The notes: generated by a model not told the origin, from the sequence alone. Shown: positions 34,190 to 44,002, numbered from the stretch's first letter. The stretch is DNA of 64,000 nt from Mycetocola_B reblochoni (GCF_003667525.1 NZ_RCUW01000010.1:1-64000); one strand, 5' to 3'. Translations and numbers: made by a program.

Positions 34190-36607
34190 TCAGACGGTGA
34201 CGGACACCTCGAAACCGTCCGCACCGCACTCGAGAACGATGCGCTCGCCGTTCGCCTCGGCCCCGACCACCCCGGACGGGTCCGCTCCGTGGACGACGAG
34301 GATGAAGCGCTCGCGGGCGAAGCCGTCGAATCCGTCCCCGTCGGACACGGCCGACACCCGAACAGTGTCACCGTCGCGGCTCACCGTCACCCTGGTCCGG
34401 ACGACGGCTCCGTCGCTGGCGGCGAAGCTCTCGCCGTCGTCCTCGTGGAGCGTGGAGACGACGTCTGGCGCCCCCGCCTCCGGGACGAACAGGTGCAGCT
34501 CGACCTCGCGCGGCGCCAGGCCCCTGGTCGACGCCGGCGCCTCGCCGAGCATCGGGACGACCGCACCCGCCCTGGCGTACAGCGGGATCCGGTCGAGCGG
34601 TGCCAGCGCGGCGATGTGCCGCCCGCCGGACAGGTACTCGTCGGTGTGCCAGTCGTACCAGCCGCCCTCGGGCAGGTACACCGACCGGGTCACCGCCCCC
34701 GCCTCGACGATCGGGGCGACGAGCAGGTCGGCGCCGAACAGGTACTGGTCCTCGACCGACTCGACGATCGCGTCGTACTGGTACGAGAACGCCAACGGTC
34801 GCTGGACGGGTGCCCCGGTCTCCGACGCGGCCACGAACGCCGAGTAGATGTACGGCAGCAGCCGGTAGCGCAGCTGCAGCGCCTCGCGCGCGATCCGCTC
34901 CACCGCGGGACCGAACGACCACGGATACTGCGGTCGCTGGTAGATCATCGAGTGGTTGCGGCAGAACGGGGTGAGCGCGCCGTACTGCATCCACCTGGCG
35001 AACAGTTCGGCCCCGCTGTCGCCCGCGAAGCCGCCGATGTCGGCGCCGACGAACGCCTGGCCCGACATCCCCAGCCCGTTCGCCATCGCGATGCTCAGCC
35101 GCAGGTGGTCCCAGTTGGCGACGTTGTCGCCCATCCAGTTGGCCGCGTAGCGCTGGATGCCCGCCGATCCGGCGCGCGAGAGCACGAAGGTCCTCCGGTC
35201 GGGCATCGCCTCGAGCAGGCCCTGGGTGGTGCCCATCGCCATGAGCAGCGCGTACTGGTTGTGGTACCTCTCGTGGGAGAACTCGCCGCGGCCGAAGCGC
35301 ATCCCCAGCGGACTGATCACGCCGGTCGCCGGCTCGTTCATGTCGTTCCAGATGCCGGCGATGCCCGAGCGGACGTGCTCCGCGTTGAGCGCGCCCCACC
35401 AGCGGCGGCCCTCCTCGGTCACCAGGTCGGGGAACGCGGTGTCGCCGGGCCAGACCTGGCCGATGTAGATGTCGCCGCCCTCCGTCAGGCAGAGCACCCC
35501 GCGCTCGACGGCGTCGTCGAAGACGCCGTAGCCCGGCTCCGCCTTGACCCCGGGGTCGACGATCGTGATCATGCGGAATCCGTCGTCCTCGAGCGAGGAG
35601 AGCATGCCGGGCACGTCGGGGAACAGCTCGCTGTTCCAGGTGAACACGCGGTATCCGTCCATGTACTCGATATCGAGCCACAGGGTGTCGCAGGGGATCT
35701 CGCGCTCACGGAAGCCCTGGGCAAGCTCGAGCACGTCGGACTGCTCGTAGCCGTGCCAGCGGCACTGGTGGTAGCCGAGCGACCAGAGCGGCGGGAGGGC
35801 GGTGCGGCCGGTCAGCCAGGTGTAGGCCTCGATGATGCCGGGGATGTCCGGGCCGGCGAAGATGTACTCCGTGTACTGCCCGCCCTCGAACCGCACGGCC
35901 GTGCGGTCGCCGTTGCGGAAGTCGTAGTGCCCGCTGTAGCCGTTGTCGACGAAGGAGCCGAAGGCGTGCCCCGTCGCGGGGTCCTGCTCGATGACGAAGG
36001 GGATCGACATGTAGTAGGGGTCGAAGTCAGTGCTCATCGGGTCGGCCCGCGGGTCCGCGGCGTCCCTGCCGCGGGTGAACTCGCCGGAGGACGTCGGGTT
36101 CAGCACGTCGACGTTCCAGAGGTTGTAGTCCTTGCCCTTGCGGTTGTGCGGGCCGGTCTTCTCCCCCAGGCCGTAGACCGCGCCGCCGGGGCTGCTGCGA
36201 CGCGCGAAGGCGAAGGCGTCGTTCAGCGTCGCGTAGCCCGCCCGGCCGCCGTCCCCGTCGGGAGCGGTCTCGACGACGACCGTGCCGTCGGCACGGTGCA
36301 CGTCGATGCCGAACGGCTCCGTCGTGACGCTGACCGTGACGGCCGGCGTCGAGACGGTCACCCGCTCAGCACCGATCTCGACGTCGACGTCCACCTCCTC
36401 CTGTTCCAGGTCGTCGCGGACGGCGTAGCTCGGCGACTCGTCGAAGACGCCGCCGCGGCTGATCTTCAGCCGCACGACATCGTCACGGATCGCGTCGACG
36501 CGCAGCAGCTCGGGACGGACGCCCCCGCCGAGCTCGGCGATGATGCCGGTGTCGGTCAGGGACACGTTCGTGACGGTGGTCAGTGCACGCAGTGCGGGTG
36601 AGGACAT
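34190..36607 (-). CDS. GH31 alpha-glucosidase
   Basis: ATG at 36607 (MSSPALRAL) gives 805 residues; the open frame continues upstream into the permease gene and is ignored. The N-terminal beta domain (about 10-250) has YGLGEKTGPHNRKG. The barrel has LGYHQCRWHGY and DTLWLDIEYMDGYRVF. The nucleophile is the Asp in GIWNDMNEP, and the acid/base is the Asp in NWMGDNVANWDHLR. This pattern matches alpha-glucosidase subfamilies rather than alpha-xylosidases. It lacks a signal peptide, so it cleaves imported alpha-glucosides. It is the last gene of the importer operon. Confidence 0.92.
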   Translation of the reverse strand: MSSPALRALTTVTNVSLTDTGIIAELGGGVRPELLRVDAIRDDVVRLKISRGGVFDESPSYAVRDDLEQEEVDVDVEIGAERVTVSTPAVTVSVTTEPFGIDVHRADGTVVVETAPDGDGGRAGYATLNDAFAFARRSSPGGAVYGLGEKTGPHNRKGKDYNLWNVDVLNPTSSGEFTRGRDAADPRADPMSTDFDPYYMSIPFVIEQDPATGHAFGSFVDNGYSGHYDFRNGDRTAVRFEGGQYTEYIFAGPDIPGIIEAYTWLTGRTALPPLWSLGYHQCRWHGYEQSDVLELAQGFREREIPCDTLWLDIEYMDGYRVFTWNSELFPDVPGMLSSLEDDGFRMITIVDPGVKAEPGYGVFDDAVERGVLCLTEGGDIYIGQVWPGDTAFPDLVTEEGRRWWGALNAEHVRSGIAGIWNDMNEPATGVISPLGMRFGRGEFSHERYHNQYALLMAMGTTQGLLEAMPDRRTFVLSRAGSAGIQRYAANWMGDNVANWDHLRLSIAMANGLGMSGQAFVGADIGGFAGDSGAELFARWMQYGALTPFCRNHSMIYQRPQYPWSFGPAVERIAREALQLRYRLLPYIYSAFVAASETGAPVQRPLAFSYQYDAIVESVEDQYLFGADLLVAPIVEAGAVTRSVYLPEGGWYDWHTDEYLSGGRHIAALAPLDRIPLYARAGAVVPMLGEAPASTRGLAPREVELHLFVPEAGAPDVVSTLHEDDGESFAASDGAVVRTRVTVSRDGDTVRVSAVSDGDGFDGFARERFILVVHGADPSGVVGAEANGERIVLECGADGFEVSVTV

Positions 36608-36657
36608 TCGCGGGGTTCTGCTCTTTCTCTCGGATGGGTGGACCGGCGGTGGCCGCG

Positions 36658-37560
36658 CTACTTGATGGCCCCGCGCATCACGCCGGACATGACCCACTTC
36701 TGGGCGAAGACGAACGCGATGAGGGTGGGGACCATGGCCATGAGGTAGGACGCGAAGGCCAGGTTGTACTCGGTGTTGAACTCGCCCTGGAACAGCTGCT
36801 GGACGACGGGGAGGGTCTGCAGCTCGGGGTTGGCGATCATCATCTGCGGGAGCAGGAAGTCGTTCCACGCGCCGAGGAACGCGAAGATCCCGACGGTCGC
36901 GTTCATCGGCCCGAGCAGCGGGAAGATCACGCGCCAGAACACCTGCCAGGTGGTGGCGCCGTCGATCCGCGCCGACTCCTCCAGCTCGAGAGGGATGGAG
37001 CGGAGGAAGGCGATGTACAGCAGGGAGTTGAAGGCGATCCCGCCGACGATGTGGATCAGCGTGACGCCGACGGGCCCGTCGATCCCGAGCATCGCCGTCA
37101 GCTTGATGAGCGGCAGGATGAGCACCGTGAAGGGCACGAACAGTCCCGACAGCAGGTAGATGTACGCCACCTTGTATGCCCGGCGGTGCCAGTTGCGGGC
37201 GATCGCGTACGCCACCATGGAGCAGACGACGATCGCACCGGCGACAGAGAACACGGTGATGAGCGCGGTGACCATCAGCGAGCGGCCGAAGCCGACCATC
37301 TCCCACGCCCGGGCGAAGTTGTCCCAGACGATCGGGCTGGGGAACTCCAGGCCGCTGCCCGAGCCGATCTGGGCGGGCGACTTGAACGCCATGACGATGG
37401 TGAAGTACAGCGGGACGAGCACCGTCAGGGAGGCGGCGATCATGAGGATCGTCAGCGGCCAGCTCGGCCGCCCCAGACGGCCTCGGCGCGGTCCGACGGG
37501 CGCGGAGCCGCCCTCGAGGGCGGCGTCGGCGACGCCGGGGTTCACAGTTGTCGAGCTCAC
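36658..37560 (-). CDS. Sugar ABC importer permease (MalG type, CUT1)
   Basis: GTG at 37560 overlaps the preceding gene's stop (GTGA) and gives 300 residues. Six helices and the loop EESARIDGATTWQVFWRVIFPLL identify a CUT1 inner-membrane subunit of MalG type. The N-terminus (about 1-30) is Pro/Gly/Arg-rich. It forms the channel with the next-door permease. GH31 starts 50 bases downstream. An ATPase partner is missing in the operon; Actinobacteria commonly share one MsiK-type ATPase. Confidence 0.92.
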   Translation of the reverse strand: MSSTTVNPGVADAALEGGSAPVGPRRGRLGRPSWPLTILMIAASLTVLVPLYFTIVMAFKSPAQIGSGSGLEFPSPIVWDNFARAWEMVGFGRSLMVTALITVFSVAGAIVVCSMVAYAIARNWHRRAYKVAYIYLLSGLFVPFTVLILPLIKLTAMLGIDGPVGVTLIHIVGGIAFNSLLYIAFLRSIPLELEESARIDGATTWQVFWRVIFPLLGPMNATVGIFAFLGAWNDFLLPQMMIANPELQTLPVVQQLFQGEFNTEYNLAFASYLMAMVPTLIAFVFAQKWVMSGVMRGAIK

Positions 37561-38504
37561 AGCGACATTCCCTTCCTGCTCACGCGCAGTTGGACCAGCG
37601 AGATGATGAGGGTGATGACGAAGAACACCAGCGAGTTGGCGGCCTGGTAGGCGAAGTCGCCGCCGTTGAGACCGCCCATGATCCGCATCGAGACGGTCAT
37701 GGTGGAGATCCCCGGTCCGCCGCCGGTCATGGCGACGATGATGTCGTAGGCGCCGAGGTAGCCGCGGAAGCCGAGGATGATGTTGATGACCAGGTAGACC
37801 GCGAGCATCGGCATGGTGATGCTGCGGAACTGGCGCCACGCGCTCGCCCCGTCGACGCTCGCGGCCTCGTAGAGCTCACGCGGCACGGCCTGCAGGCCGG
37901 CGAGGTAGATGAGTGTCGTCCCGGGGATGCTCGTCCAGGCCGTGACGAACACGATCGGGATCCACGCGGTGGAGGCGTCGGCGAGCATCGTCGTCGCCAG
38001 CGGCACGAGGCCGAGCGAGTCGGCGATCATGGGCAGCGTGCTGTTGAACAGGAAGGTGAACACGTAGGCGACGACGAGGGCGGAGAGCACCATCGGGATG
38101 AAGAACACCGTCCTGATGGGCGTGCGCCACTTGATGTTCGCGTTGAGCCCCAGCGCGATGGCCATCGCCAGAACGTTGACGACGACGACGCAGACGATCG
38201 CCAGGAAGAACGTGAAGCCGTACGGCGCCCAGATGTTCGGGTCGGTGAACAGCGCCACGTAGTTGCCGAGCCCGACGAACTCCCACTCGCCGAAGCCGGC
38301 GTAGCTGGTGAAGCTGAAGAAGACGCCGATGAGGGTCGGCACGATGAGGAACACGGTGAAGAGGAACACCGCGGGGAAGACCATGAGCCGGAACGCCCAG
38401 TCGCGTTGCGCGCCGACCCGCCGGGTGGGGACCGGTCGCGCGGCCCCGGCCGAGGCCGGGGTCCCCGCCGGCGGCGCGCCGGTCAGTGCTGTTGCCTGTG
38501 TCAC
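37557..38504 (-). CDS. Sugar ABC importer permease (MalF/UgpA type, CUT1)
   Basis: The 315-residue protein has six helices after a basic, Pro/Ala-rich N-terminus. The loop YEAASVDGASAWRQFRSITMPML carries the E-A-A-x-x-D-G motif of MalF-type subunits. It starts 13 bases after the binding-protein gene and overlaps the next permease. Together they import the sugar that the cytosolic GH65 and GH31 enzymes cleave. Confidence 0.93.
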   Translation of the reverse strand: MTQATALTGAPPAGTPASAGAARPVPTRRVGAQRDWAFRLMVFPAVFLFTVFLIVPTLIGVFFSFTSYAGFGEWEFVGLGNYVALFTDPNIWAPYGFTFFLAIVCVVVVNVLAMAIALGLNANIKWRTPIRTVFFIPMVLSALVVAYVFTFLFNSTLPMIADSLGLVPLATTMLADASTAWIPIVFVTAWTSIPGTTLIYLAGLQAVPRELYEAASVDGASAWRQFRSITMPMLAVYLVINIILGFRGYLGAYDIIVAMTGGGPGISTMTVSMRIMGGLNGGDFAYQAANSLVFFVITLIISLVQLRVSRKGMSL

Positions 38505-38517
38505 TGCAGTTCTCCGA

Positions 38518-39771
38518 TCACTGGATGCCCCTGAGTTCGTTCCGGCGTGCCTCGCGCTGCCACTCCTCGGTGAGCGACGTCGTGAACGCGGGCTGGTTCC
38601 GGTAGAGCGCGAACTCCTGGAAGTAGTTGGACTTGGGGATCGCGCCGAAGTAGGCGCTCATGCCCAGGTAGAACCGCTGGTCCTCGACGTAGGGCACGAG
38701 TCCGGCGAGGCGCGGGTCGGTGGGCGGGCCGACGCTCTCCAGGGGGGAGAACGCGGCGTTGGTGGTGTTGTAGTCGGCGTTGACCCGGTCCTCGTACATG
38801 AACTCGATCAGCCGGCGGGCCTCGTCCTCGTGCTTCGCCCCGGTGGGGATGGACACCACGAGGTCGAGCACGATGCGCGCCTGGGTGTCGGCGGGGTCGT
38901 TCGTCGTCGGGAGGGCGAAGGTGCCCAGCTCGATGTCAGGGTTGACCGCCTCCACCTCTGACAGCGCCCACGGACCCTGGAAGTACATCGCCGCCGCGCC
39001 GTTGGCGAAGGCCACGTTCCCGTCGGCGTAGTTCTTGCTGCGCGCGTCGGGCTGGGTCTGCTCGAAGATCCAGTCCGCCTTGTCGAGGCTGCCACCGATG
39101 AGCCCCTCGAAAGACGACGGCGACGTCGGCGTGAGCGTGGGGCCGTCCTCGCGGAGCTTCGCGAAGTCGTCGGAGAAGTCGCCGACGACGTAGTCCATGA
39201 CCATGTCCGTCGTCCACGGCTCACGGAATGTCCCGTAGATCGGCGTGATGTCGCGCTCGGTGAGCGTCTCGCACAGCTGCTGGAACTCGTCCCAGGTCTG
39301 CGGGACCTCGAGCCCCTGCTCGGCGAAGATCTCCTTGTTGTAGATCACGCCGGCGCTGACGAGCGAGAAGGGCAGGGCGTCGAGCTTGCCCCCTCCCCCT
39401 CCCCACTGCCGCACGAGGTCGAGGGTCGTGTCGGGGATGCGCTGGGCGGCCTCGGTGTCGGAGAGGTCGGTGAAGACGCCGCGCTGCGCGAGCACGCTTT
39501 CCGCCGATGCCCATCCGGCGATGCGGACGTCCGGCGGGTCGCCGCGGACGAGGTCGGGGATGAAGCCGGCCTCGTGGGGGTCGAGCTGGACGCGCACGTC
39601 GGGGTTCTCCTCCTCGAACTGGGCGATGAGGTCCTCGAACAGGGCGGGCGGCTTGTTGATGTTGACCGTGATCGTCGTCTGGCCCGTGTCGCTCGCGCAG
39701 GCGGCCAGCGGCAGCAGCAGCACCGCGCTCACGGCCGCTGCCGCGATCCGGCCGGTGGCGGGTAAAACCAT
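38518..39771 (-). CDS. Sugar-binding lipoprotein of CUT1 ABC importer
   Basis: The 417-residue protein has a lipobox LPLAAC (mature Cys25) and an SBP_bac_1 fold. FEEENPDVRVQL, AQRGVFTDLSD and GAAAMYFQGPWALSEV are typical of oligosaccharide-binding proteins. It delivers sugar to the two permeases downstream. It leads the operon, with ROK divergent (75-base gap that holds an AT-rich dyad). The start has AGGAGGACACG upstream. The ligand cannot be read; an alpha-linked disaccharide or oligosaccharide is inferred from the neighbouring enzymes. Confidence 0.93.
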   Translation of the reverse strand: MVLPATGRIAAAAVSAVLLLPLAACASDTGQTTITVNINKPPALFEDLIAQFEEENPDVRVQLDPHEAGFIPDLVRGDPPDVRIAGWASAESVLAQRGVFTDLSDTEAAQRIPDTTLDLVRQWGGGGGKLDALPFSLVSAGVIYNKEIFAEQGLEVPQTWDEFQQLCETLTERDITPIYGTFREPWTTDMVMDYVVGDFSDDFAKLREDGPTLTPTSPSSFEGLIGGSLDKADWIFEQTQPDARSKNYADGNVAFANGAAAMYFQGPWALSEVEAVNPDIELGTFALPTTNDPADTQARIVLDLVVSIPTGAKHEDEARRLIEFMYEDRVNADYNTTNAAFSPLESVGPPTDPRLAGLVPYVEDQRFYLGMSAYFGAIPKSNYFQEFALYRNQPAFTTSLTEEWQREARRNELRGIQ

Positions 39772-39781
39772 CGTGTCCTCC

Positions 39782-39816
39782 TTGACACCAATTAATTTGG
39801 GCTTTCAATTTATAGC
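39782..39816. promoter_or_regulatory. AT-rich divergent promoter/operator region of the sugar locus
   Basis: The gap contains TTGACA (39782-39787), the imperfect dyad TAATTTG (39793-39799) with CAATTTA (39806-39812) separated by six bases, and TATAG. The layout of two half-sites of about seven bases separated by six resembles operators of ROK repressors such as NagC and Mlc. It overlaps where the SBP transcript should start. Confidence 0.45.
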
Positions 39817-39846
39817 CTCAACTGAAGCTAGGGCAGACTGGGGAGC

Positions 39847-41058
39847 GTGTCAACAACCACCAGCGGCGCACCGGGCCATCGCGCCGCGACGACGCCGTCG
39901 ACGATGCGGGCAGCCAACCGCTCCGCCGTGCTCAAGCAGGCCTGGGGGATGCCGCAGACGTTCACCGCCTCCGAGCTGATGGCCCTGAGCGGGCTCACCA
40001 GGGCCACCGTCCTCGACGTCTGCCGCGACCTGCTCCAGCGGGGCTGGATCCAGCCCGGAGCGACCGAGACCGCCGCCACGCGGGGCCGGCAGGCGCTGCG
40101 CTTCGCGTTCAACGCGCGACGGACGCTCGTCGTCGGCGCCGACATCGGCCACCACTCCCTCAGCGTCGAGGTGGCCGACCTGAGCGGCACCACCCTCGGC
40201 AGCGACACCCGTGTCTTCGACGAGGATGACGACGAGCAGCGCGGCTCCCACCTGACCGCCGTGACGCTGCGCGCGCTCGAGGCAGCGGGCGTGGACCGCT
40301 CCGAGGTCTCGACCGCCTGCGTCGGGATCGCCGCCCCCGTCACCACCTCGGGGACCCCTCCGACCGGAAGCAGCTTCTGGGGCTCGGTCGCCATCGACCT
40401 CGAACGGCTCGCCGTCGACTTCCCCGGCTGGGGGTTCCACGTCGAGAACGACGCCAACCTCGCCGTGCTCGCCGAGATGCACCACGAGGACATCGCCCCC
40501 GACGCCACCCTGATCGCCCTCCTGTCAGGCGAACGGCTCGGCGCAGGCATCATGATCGGCGGCAGGCTGCACCGGGGAGCGCACGGCACGGCGGGCGAGA
40601 TGGAGTACCTCGACCAGGTGGTCGGGGTGGAGGGCAGCTTCGGCCTCGCCGCCCTGGCCCGCATCCTCGCGGGCGAGGCCCTGCGCACCGGGGCCGACAG
40701 CTCGCTCAGACGACACGTCGCCGAGGGCACGGGCGAGGTCAGTGCCGCCCAGGTGCTCCAGGCGGCCGCGGACGGCGACCGGCTGGCGCTCACCGTCCTC
40801 GACCGCACCGCCGAGCGCCTCGCCACCACGCTGATGACCATCGGAGGGCTCCTCGACCCCGAGCTCGTCGTGATCTCCGGTGGCGTCGCCGGGCTGGCAC
40901 AACCCGTCGTCGCCGACGTCAACCGCCGGCTCGCCGAGCTCCTGCCCGCTCCCCCCGAGGTCAGGGCGTCATCCCTCGGCAGGGAGGTCGTGCTCAAGGG
41001 CGCGGTCCGGATGGCCATCGACCGCGTGAGGGCCACGGCACTGGCCGATCTGGCCTGA
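39847..41058 (+). CDS. ROK-family transcriptional regulator
   Basis: GTG at 39847 gives 403 residues. The N-terminal winged helix (about 20-75: TFTASELMALSGLTRATVLDVCRDL) is followed by an ROK domain with an ATP/sugar-binding start GADIGHHSLSVEV, then HVENDANLAVLAEM and HRGAHGTAGEMEYL. The zinc-binding CxCGxxGC motif that follows this point in many ROK sugar kinases and repressors is absent (LDQVVGVEGS instead). It is a likely sugar-responsive repressor of the divergent operon, and perhaps of the GH65 gene. The ligand is unknown. Confidence 0.9.
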   Translation: MSTTTSGAPGHRAATTPSTMRAANRSAVLKQAWGMPQTFTASELMALSGLTRATVLDVCRDLLQRGWIQPGATETAATRGRQALRFAFNARRTLVVGADIGHHSLSVEVADLSGTTLGSDTRVFDEDDDEQRGSHLTAVTLRALEAAGVDRSEVSTACVGIAAPVTTSGTPPTGSSFWGSVAIDLERLAVDFPGWGFHVENDANLAVLAEMHHEDIAPDATLIALLSGERLGAGIMIGGRLHRGAHGTAGEMEYLDQVVGVEGSFGLAALARILAGEALRTGADSSLRRHVAEGTGEVSAAQVLQAAADGDRLALTVLDRTAERLATTLMTIGGLLDPELVVISGGVAGLAQPVVADVNRRLAELLPAPPEVRASSLGREVVLKGAVRMAIDRVRATALADLA

Positions 41059-41230
41059 CCGCGAGCGCGCCCCCGAGTCGCCGAGAAGCTGCCGATCCCT
41101 CGGCCCCGCGCTGCTAGCGTTGGAGGCGACCCGCCACCACGCGGACCCCCGAGGTGACCCCCGACACCCGCCTCGGTCGTTCATCGGCGCATCCCGCCGG
41201 TCGTTGCAGTCGAACCTCAGGAGAAATTCA

Positions 41231-42691
41231 ATGGCGGATTCACCGCAGGCAGTAGCAAACATCGGAGTCATCGGCCTGGCCGTGATGGGCAGCAACCTGG
41301 CCCGCAACCTGGCCAGCCGCGAAGGCAACACGGTCGCCGTGTACAACCGCTCGCCCGAGCGCACCCGCACCCTCATCGCCGAGCACCCCGAGGCCGGCTT
41401 CGTCGCGAGCGAGGACATCGACGACTTCGTCGCCTCGCTGCAGAAGCCCCGCACCGCGATCATCATGGTCCAGGCCGGCCGCGGCACCGACGCCGTCATC
41501 GAGCAGCTGACCGAGCGCTTCGAGCCCGGCGACATCATCGTCGACGGCGGCAACGCGCTGTTCACCGACACGATCCGCCGCGAGCAGACCGTCAAGGCGA
41601 CCGGCGTGCACTTCGTCGGCGCGGGCATCTCCGGTGGGGAGGAGGGCGCCCTCAAGGGCCCGAGCATCATGCCGGGCGGCTCCGCCGAGTCCTACGCCAC
41701 CCTCGGCCCGATCCTGTCCTCCATCGCCGCCGTCGCCGAGGGCGAGCCGTGCGTGACCCACGTCGGCACCGACGGCGCCGGGCACTTCGTCAAGATGATC
41801 CACAACGGCATCGAGTACGCGGACATGCAGCTCATCGCCGAGGCCTACGACCTGCTGCGCAACGTCGCCGGCTTCACCCCCGCCGAGATCGCCGAGATCT
41901 TCGCCGAGTGGAACCGCGGCGAGCTGGAGTCCTACCTCATCGAGATCACGGCGGAGGTCCTGCGTCAGGTCGACGCCCGCACCGGGGCTCCGCTGGTCGA
42001 CGTCATCCTCGACGAGGCCGGTTCGAAGGGCACCGGCGTCTGGACCGTTCAGAACGCCCTCGACCTCGGCGTCCCCGTCTCCGGCATCGCCGAGGCGGTC
42101 TTCGCCCGCAGCCTGTCCTCCCACCGCGCCCAGCGCGAGGCCGCGACCGCCCTCCCCGGCCCCTCCGCAACGGTGAGCATCGAGGACCGCGACGCCTTCG
42201 TCGAGGACGTCCGCCTCGCGCTCTACGCGTCGAAGATCGTCGCCTACTCCCAGGGCTTCGACGCGATCCGCGAGGGCGCGACGAAGTACGGCTGGAGCAT
42301 CGACGAGGGCGCGATCTCGAAGATCTGGCGCGGCGGCTGCATCATCAGGGCGCAGTTCCTCAACCGCATCGCTGACGCCTACGCCGAGCAGCCCGGCCTG
42401 GAGGCGCTGCTGACGGCGCCGTACTTCACCGAGGCCATCGCCGCGTCGCAGGAGTCGTGGCGCCGGGTGGTCGTGCTCGCCGCCCAGGCAGGCATCCCCG
42501 CCCCGGCGTTCTCGTCGTCGCTGTCCTACTACGACGGGCTCCGCGCCGAGCGCCTGCCCGCCGCACTCGTGCAGGGCCAGCGCGACTTCTTCGGCGCGCA
42601 CACCTACAAGCGGGTCGACGTCGACGGCGTGTTCCACACGCTGTGGTCGGGCGACCGCAGCGAGATCGAGACGACTCCGTCCAGCCACTAG
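41231..42691 (+). CDS. gnd: 6-phosphogluconate dehydrogenase (decarboxylating)
   Basis: ATG at 41231 with AGGAG seven bases upstream gives 486 residues, the long form of Gnd. The Rossmann motif is IGLAVMGSNLARNLA; VYNRSPERT has the arginines that favour NADP. Substrate motifs are VDGGNALF, GISGGEEGALKGPSIMPGG, and KMIHNGIEYADMQLIAE with catalytic lysine. It makes ribulose 5-phosphate, CO2 and NADPH in the pentose phosphate pathway. It follows ROK by 172 bases. A strong terminator follows. Confidence 0.97.
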   Translation: MADSPQAVANIGVIGLAVMGSNLARNLASREGNTVAVYNRSPERTRTLIAEHPEAGFVASEDIDDFVASLQKPRTAIIMVQAGRGTDAVIEQLTERFEPGDIIVDGGNALFTDTIRREQTVKATGVHFVGAGISGGEEGALKGPSIMPGGSAESYATLGPILSSIAAVAEGEPCVTHVGTDGAGHFVKMIHNGIEYADMQLIAEAYDLLRNVAGFTPAEIAEIFAEWNRGELESYLIEITAEVLRQVDARTGAPLVDVILDEAGSKGTGVWTVQNALDLGVPVSGIAEAVFARSLSSHRAQREAATALPGPSATVSIEDRDAFVEDVRLALYASKIVAYSQGFDAIREGATKYGWSIDEGAISKIWRGGCIIRAQFLNRIADAYAEQPGLEALLTAPYFTEAIAASQESWRRVVVLAAQAGIPAPAFSSSLSYYDGLRAERLPAALVQGQRDFFGAHTYKRVDVDGVFHTLWSGDRSEIETTPSSH

Positions 42692-42700
42692 CCCGGCCGG

Positions 42701-42745
42701 GACGACGGCGGGCGACACGCGAGGAGCGTGTCGCCCGCCGTCGTC
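42701..42745 (+). terminator. Strong hairpin terminator of gnd
   Basis: Arms 42701-42720 and 42726-42745 are 20-base perfect complements closed by GAGGA, 9 bases after the gnd stop. The tail TGTCCG is not U-rich. Confidence 0.88.
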
Positions 42746-42837
42746 TGTCCGTCCCCCTGGCTAGACTCGGGGTTCGTCCAGACAGCTTCCCTAGCCTGGA
42801 TTCATTCTGTGCCAGCGGTCCGAAGGGGTGACGTTTT

Positions 42838-43974
42838 CTGAGCGAGACGAGCCGAATCGGGGCCACCCCCACCACACGACTGCACTCACTCGACGGCCTC
42901 CGAGGCGTGGCGAGCGCCATCGTCCTCATCCACCACGTCAGCCTCATCGTGCTCCCCGTCGCCACCGGCTCGGCCGGCCCCGTCTGGTGGCTGATCACCC
43001 AGAGCCCGCTGTCGGTCCTGTTCGCCGGACACGAGTCGGTCATCGTCTTCTTCGTGCTCAGCGGTCTCGTCGTCACGCTGCCGCTGATGAAACCGAGCTC
43101 GGACCTGGTGGCGTACTACCCGTCCCGGGTGCTGCGGCTCTACCTGCCCGTGTGGGGCGCGCTCGCGCTCGCGGCCGCGCTCGTGCTGATCGTGCCGAGG
43201 GACCTCGCCCAGGTCGCGGACGACTCCTGGCTGGCGACGACGAACGCGCTCAGCGTCGACCCGGGTGAGCTGCTGCGCCAGGCGAGCCTGACCTCGGCGC
43301 AGTACGACCTCAGCAACCCGCTCTGGTCGCTGCGCTGGGAGATGCTCTACTCGCTGCTGGCCCCGCTGTTCATGGTCGCCGCCCGCGCCTGCCGCCGCTG
43401 GGTGTGGCCGGCCGGCGCCGCAGCGGTCGCGATCGTCCTCGTCGGCCAGCTGATCGGCAACTCCTACCTGATCTACCTGCCGCCGTTCTTCATCGGCGCG
43501 CTCATCGCCGTCTCGCTTCCCCGGGTGCTGGAGCTGCGCACCGCGGAGCACCGGCCGTCCACGGCCACCTGGGCGTGGCTGCTGACCGGCTCGATCGCCC
43601 TGCTCATGCTCCGCACCCTGTTCTCCCCTCTCGTCGAGGACGGCGAACCGGTCGCCGCCGCGCTGTCCGCGCTCATCCCCGCCGGTGCCGCTGGCGTCGT
43701 GCTGTGCGTGCTGGCCTGGCCCGGCGCCGACCGCCTGCTGGCTCGCGCCGTGCCTCAGTGGCTCGGCCGCATCTCCTTCAGCCTCTACCTCATCCACGTG
43801 CCGATCCTCGTGACGCTCGCGTTCGCGCTCGGCGACGCGGCCTGGCCGGCGATCATGCTCATCGGCGTCCCGCTGTGCCTGCTCGCCGCCGAGGTGTTCG
43901 AGCGGGTCGTCGAGAAGCCATCGCACCGGCTCTCGCGGAGCGTGCGCCGTCGGATCGTCGAACGTCGACACTGA
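42838..43974 (+). CDS. Membrane acyltransferase, acyltransferase-3 family (OafA-like)
   Basis: The protein is about 378 residues with ten hydrophobic helices. The signature LHSLDGLRGVAS at the start of helix 1, IVLIHHVSLIV, the Arg-rich loop after helix 3 (SRVLRLYLPV) and FSLYLIHVPILV identify the family, which transfers acyl groups to surface glycans. The conserved HSLDGLRG lies before the first GTG (42907), so the start must be upstream. The only near-cognate is CTG at 42838, nine bases after AAGGGG. Alternatively GTG at 42828 may be used with a one-base loss in the T run at 42833-42836. It is the first gene of a two-gene surface-polymer group. Confidence 0.82.
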   Translation: MSETSRIGATPTTRLHSLDGLRGVASAIVLIHHVSLIVLPVATGSAGPVWWLITQSPLSVLFAGHESVIVFFVLSGLVVTLPLMKPSSDLVAYYPSRVLRLYLPVWGALALAAALVLIVPRDLAQVADDSWLATTNALSVDPGELLRQASLTSAQYDLSNPLWSLRWEMLYSLLAPLFMVAARACRRWVWPAGAAAVAIVLVGQLIGNSYLIYLPPFFIGALIAVSLPRVLELRTAEHRPSTATWAWLLTGSIALLMLRTLFSPLVEDGEPVAAALSALIPAGAAGVVLCVLAWPGADRLLARAVPQWLGRISFSLYLIHVPILVTLAFALGDAAWPAIMLIGVPLCLLAAEVFERVVEKPSHRLSRSVRRRIVERRH

Positions 43975-44002
43975 ATCGTCATCGGCCGCACCGGGACCGC
44001 GT

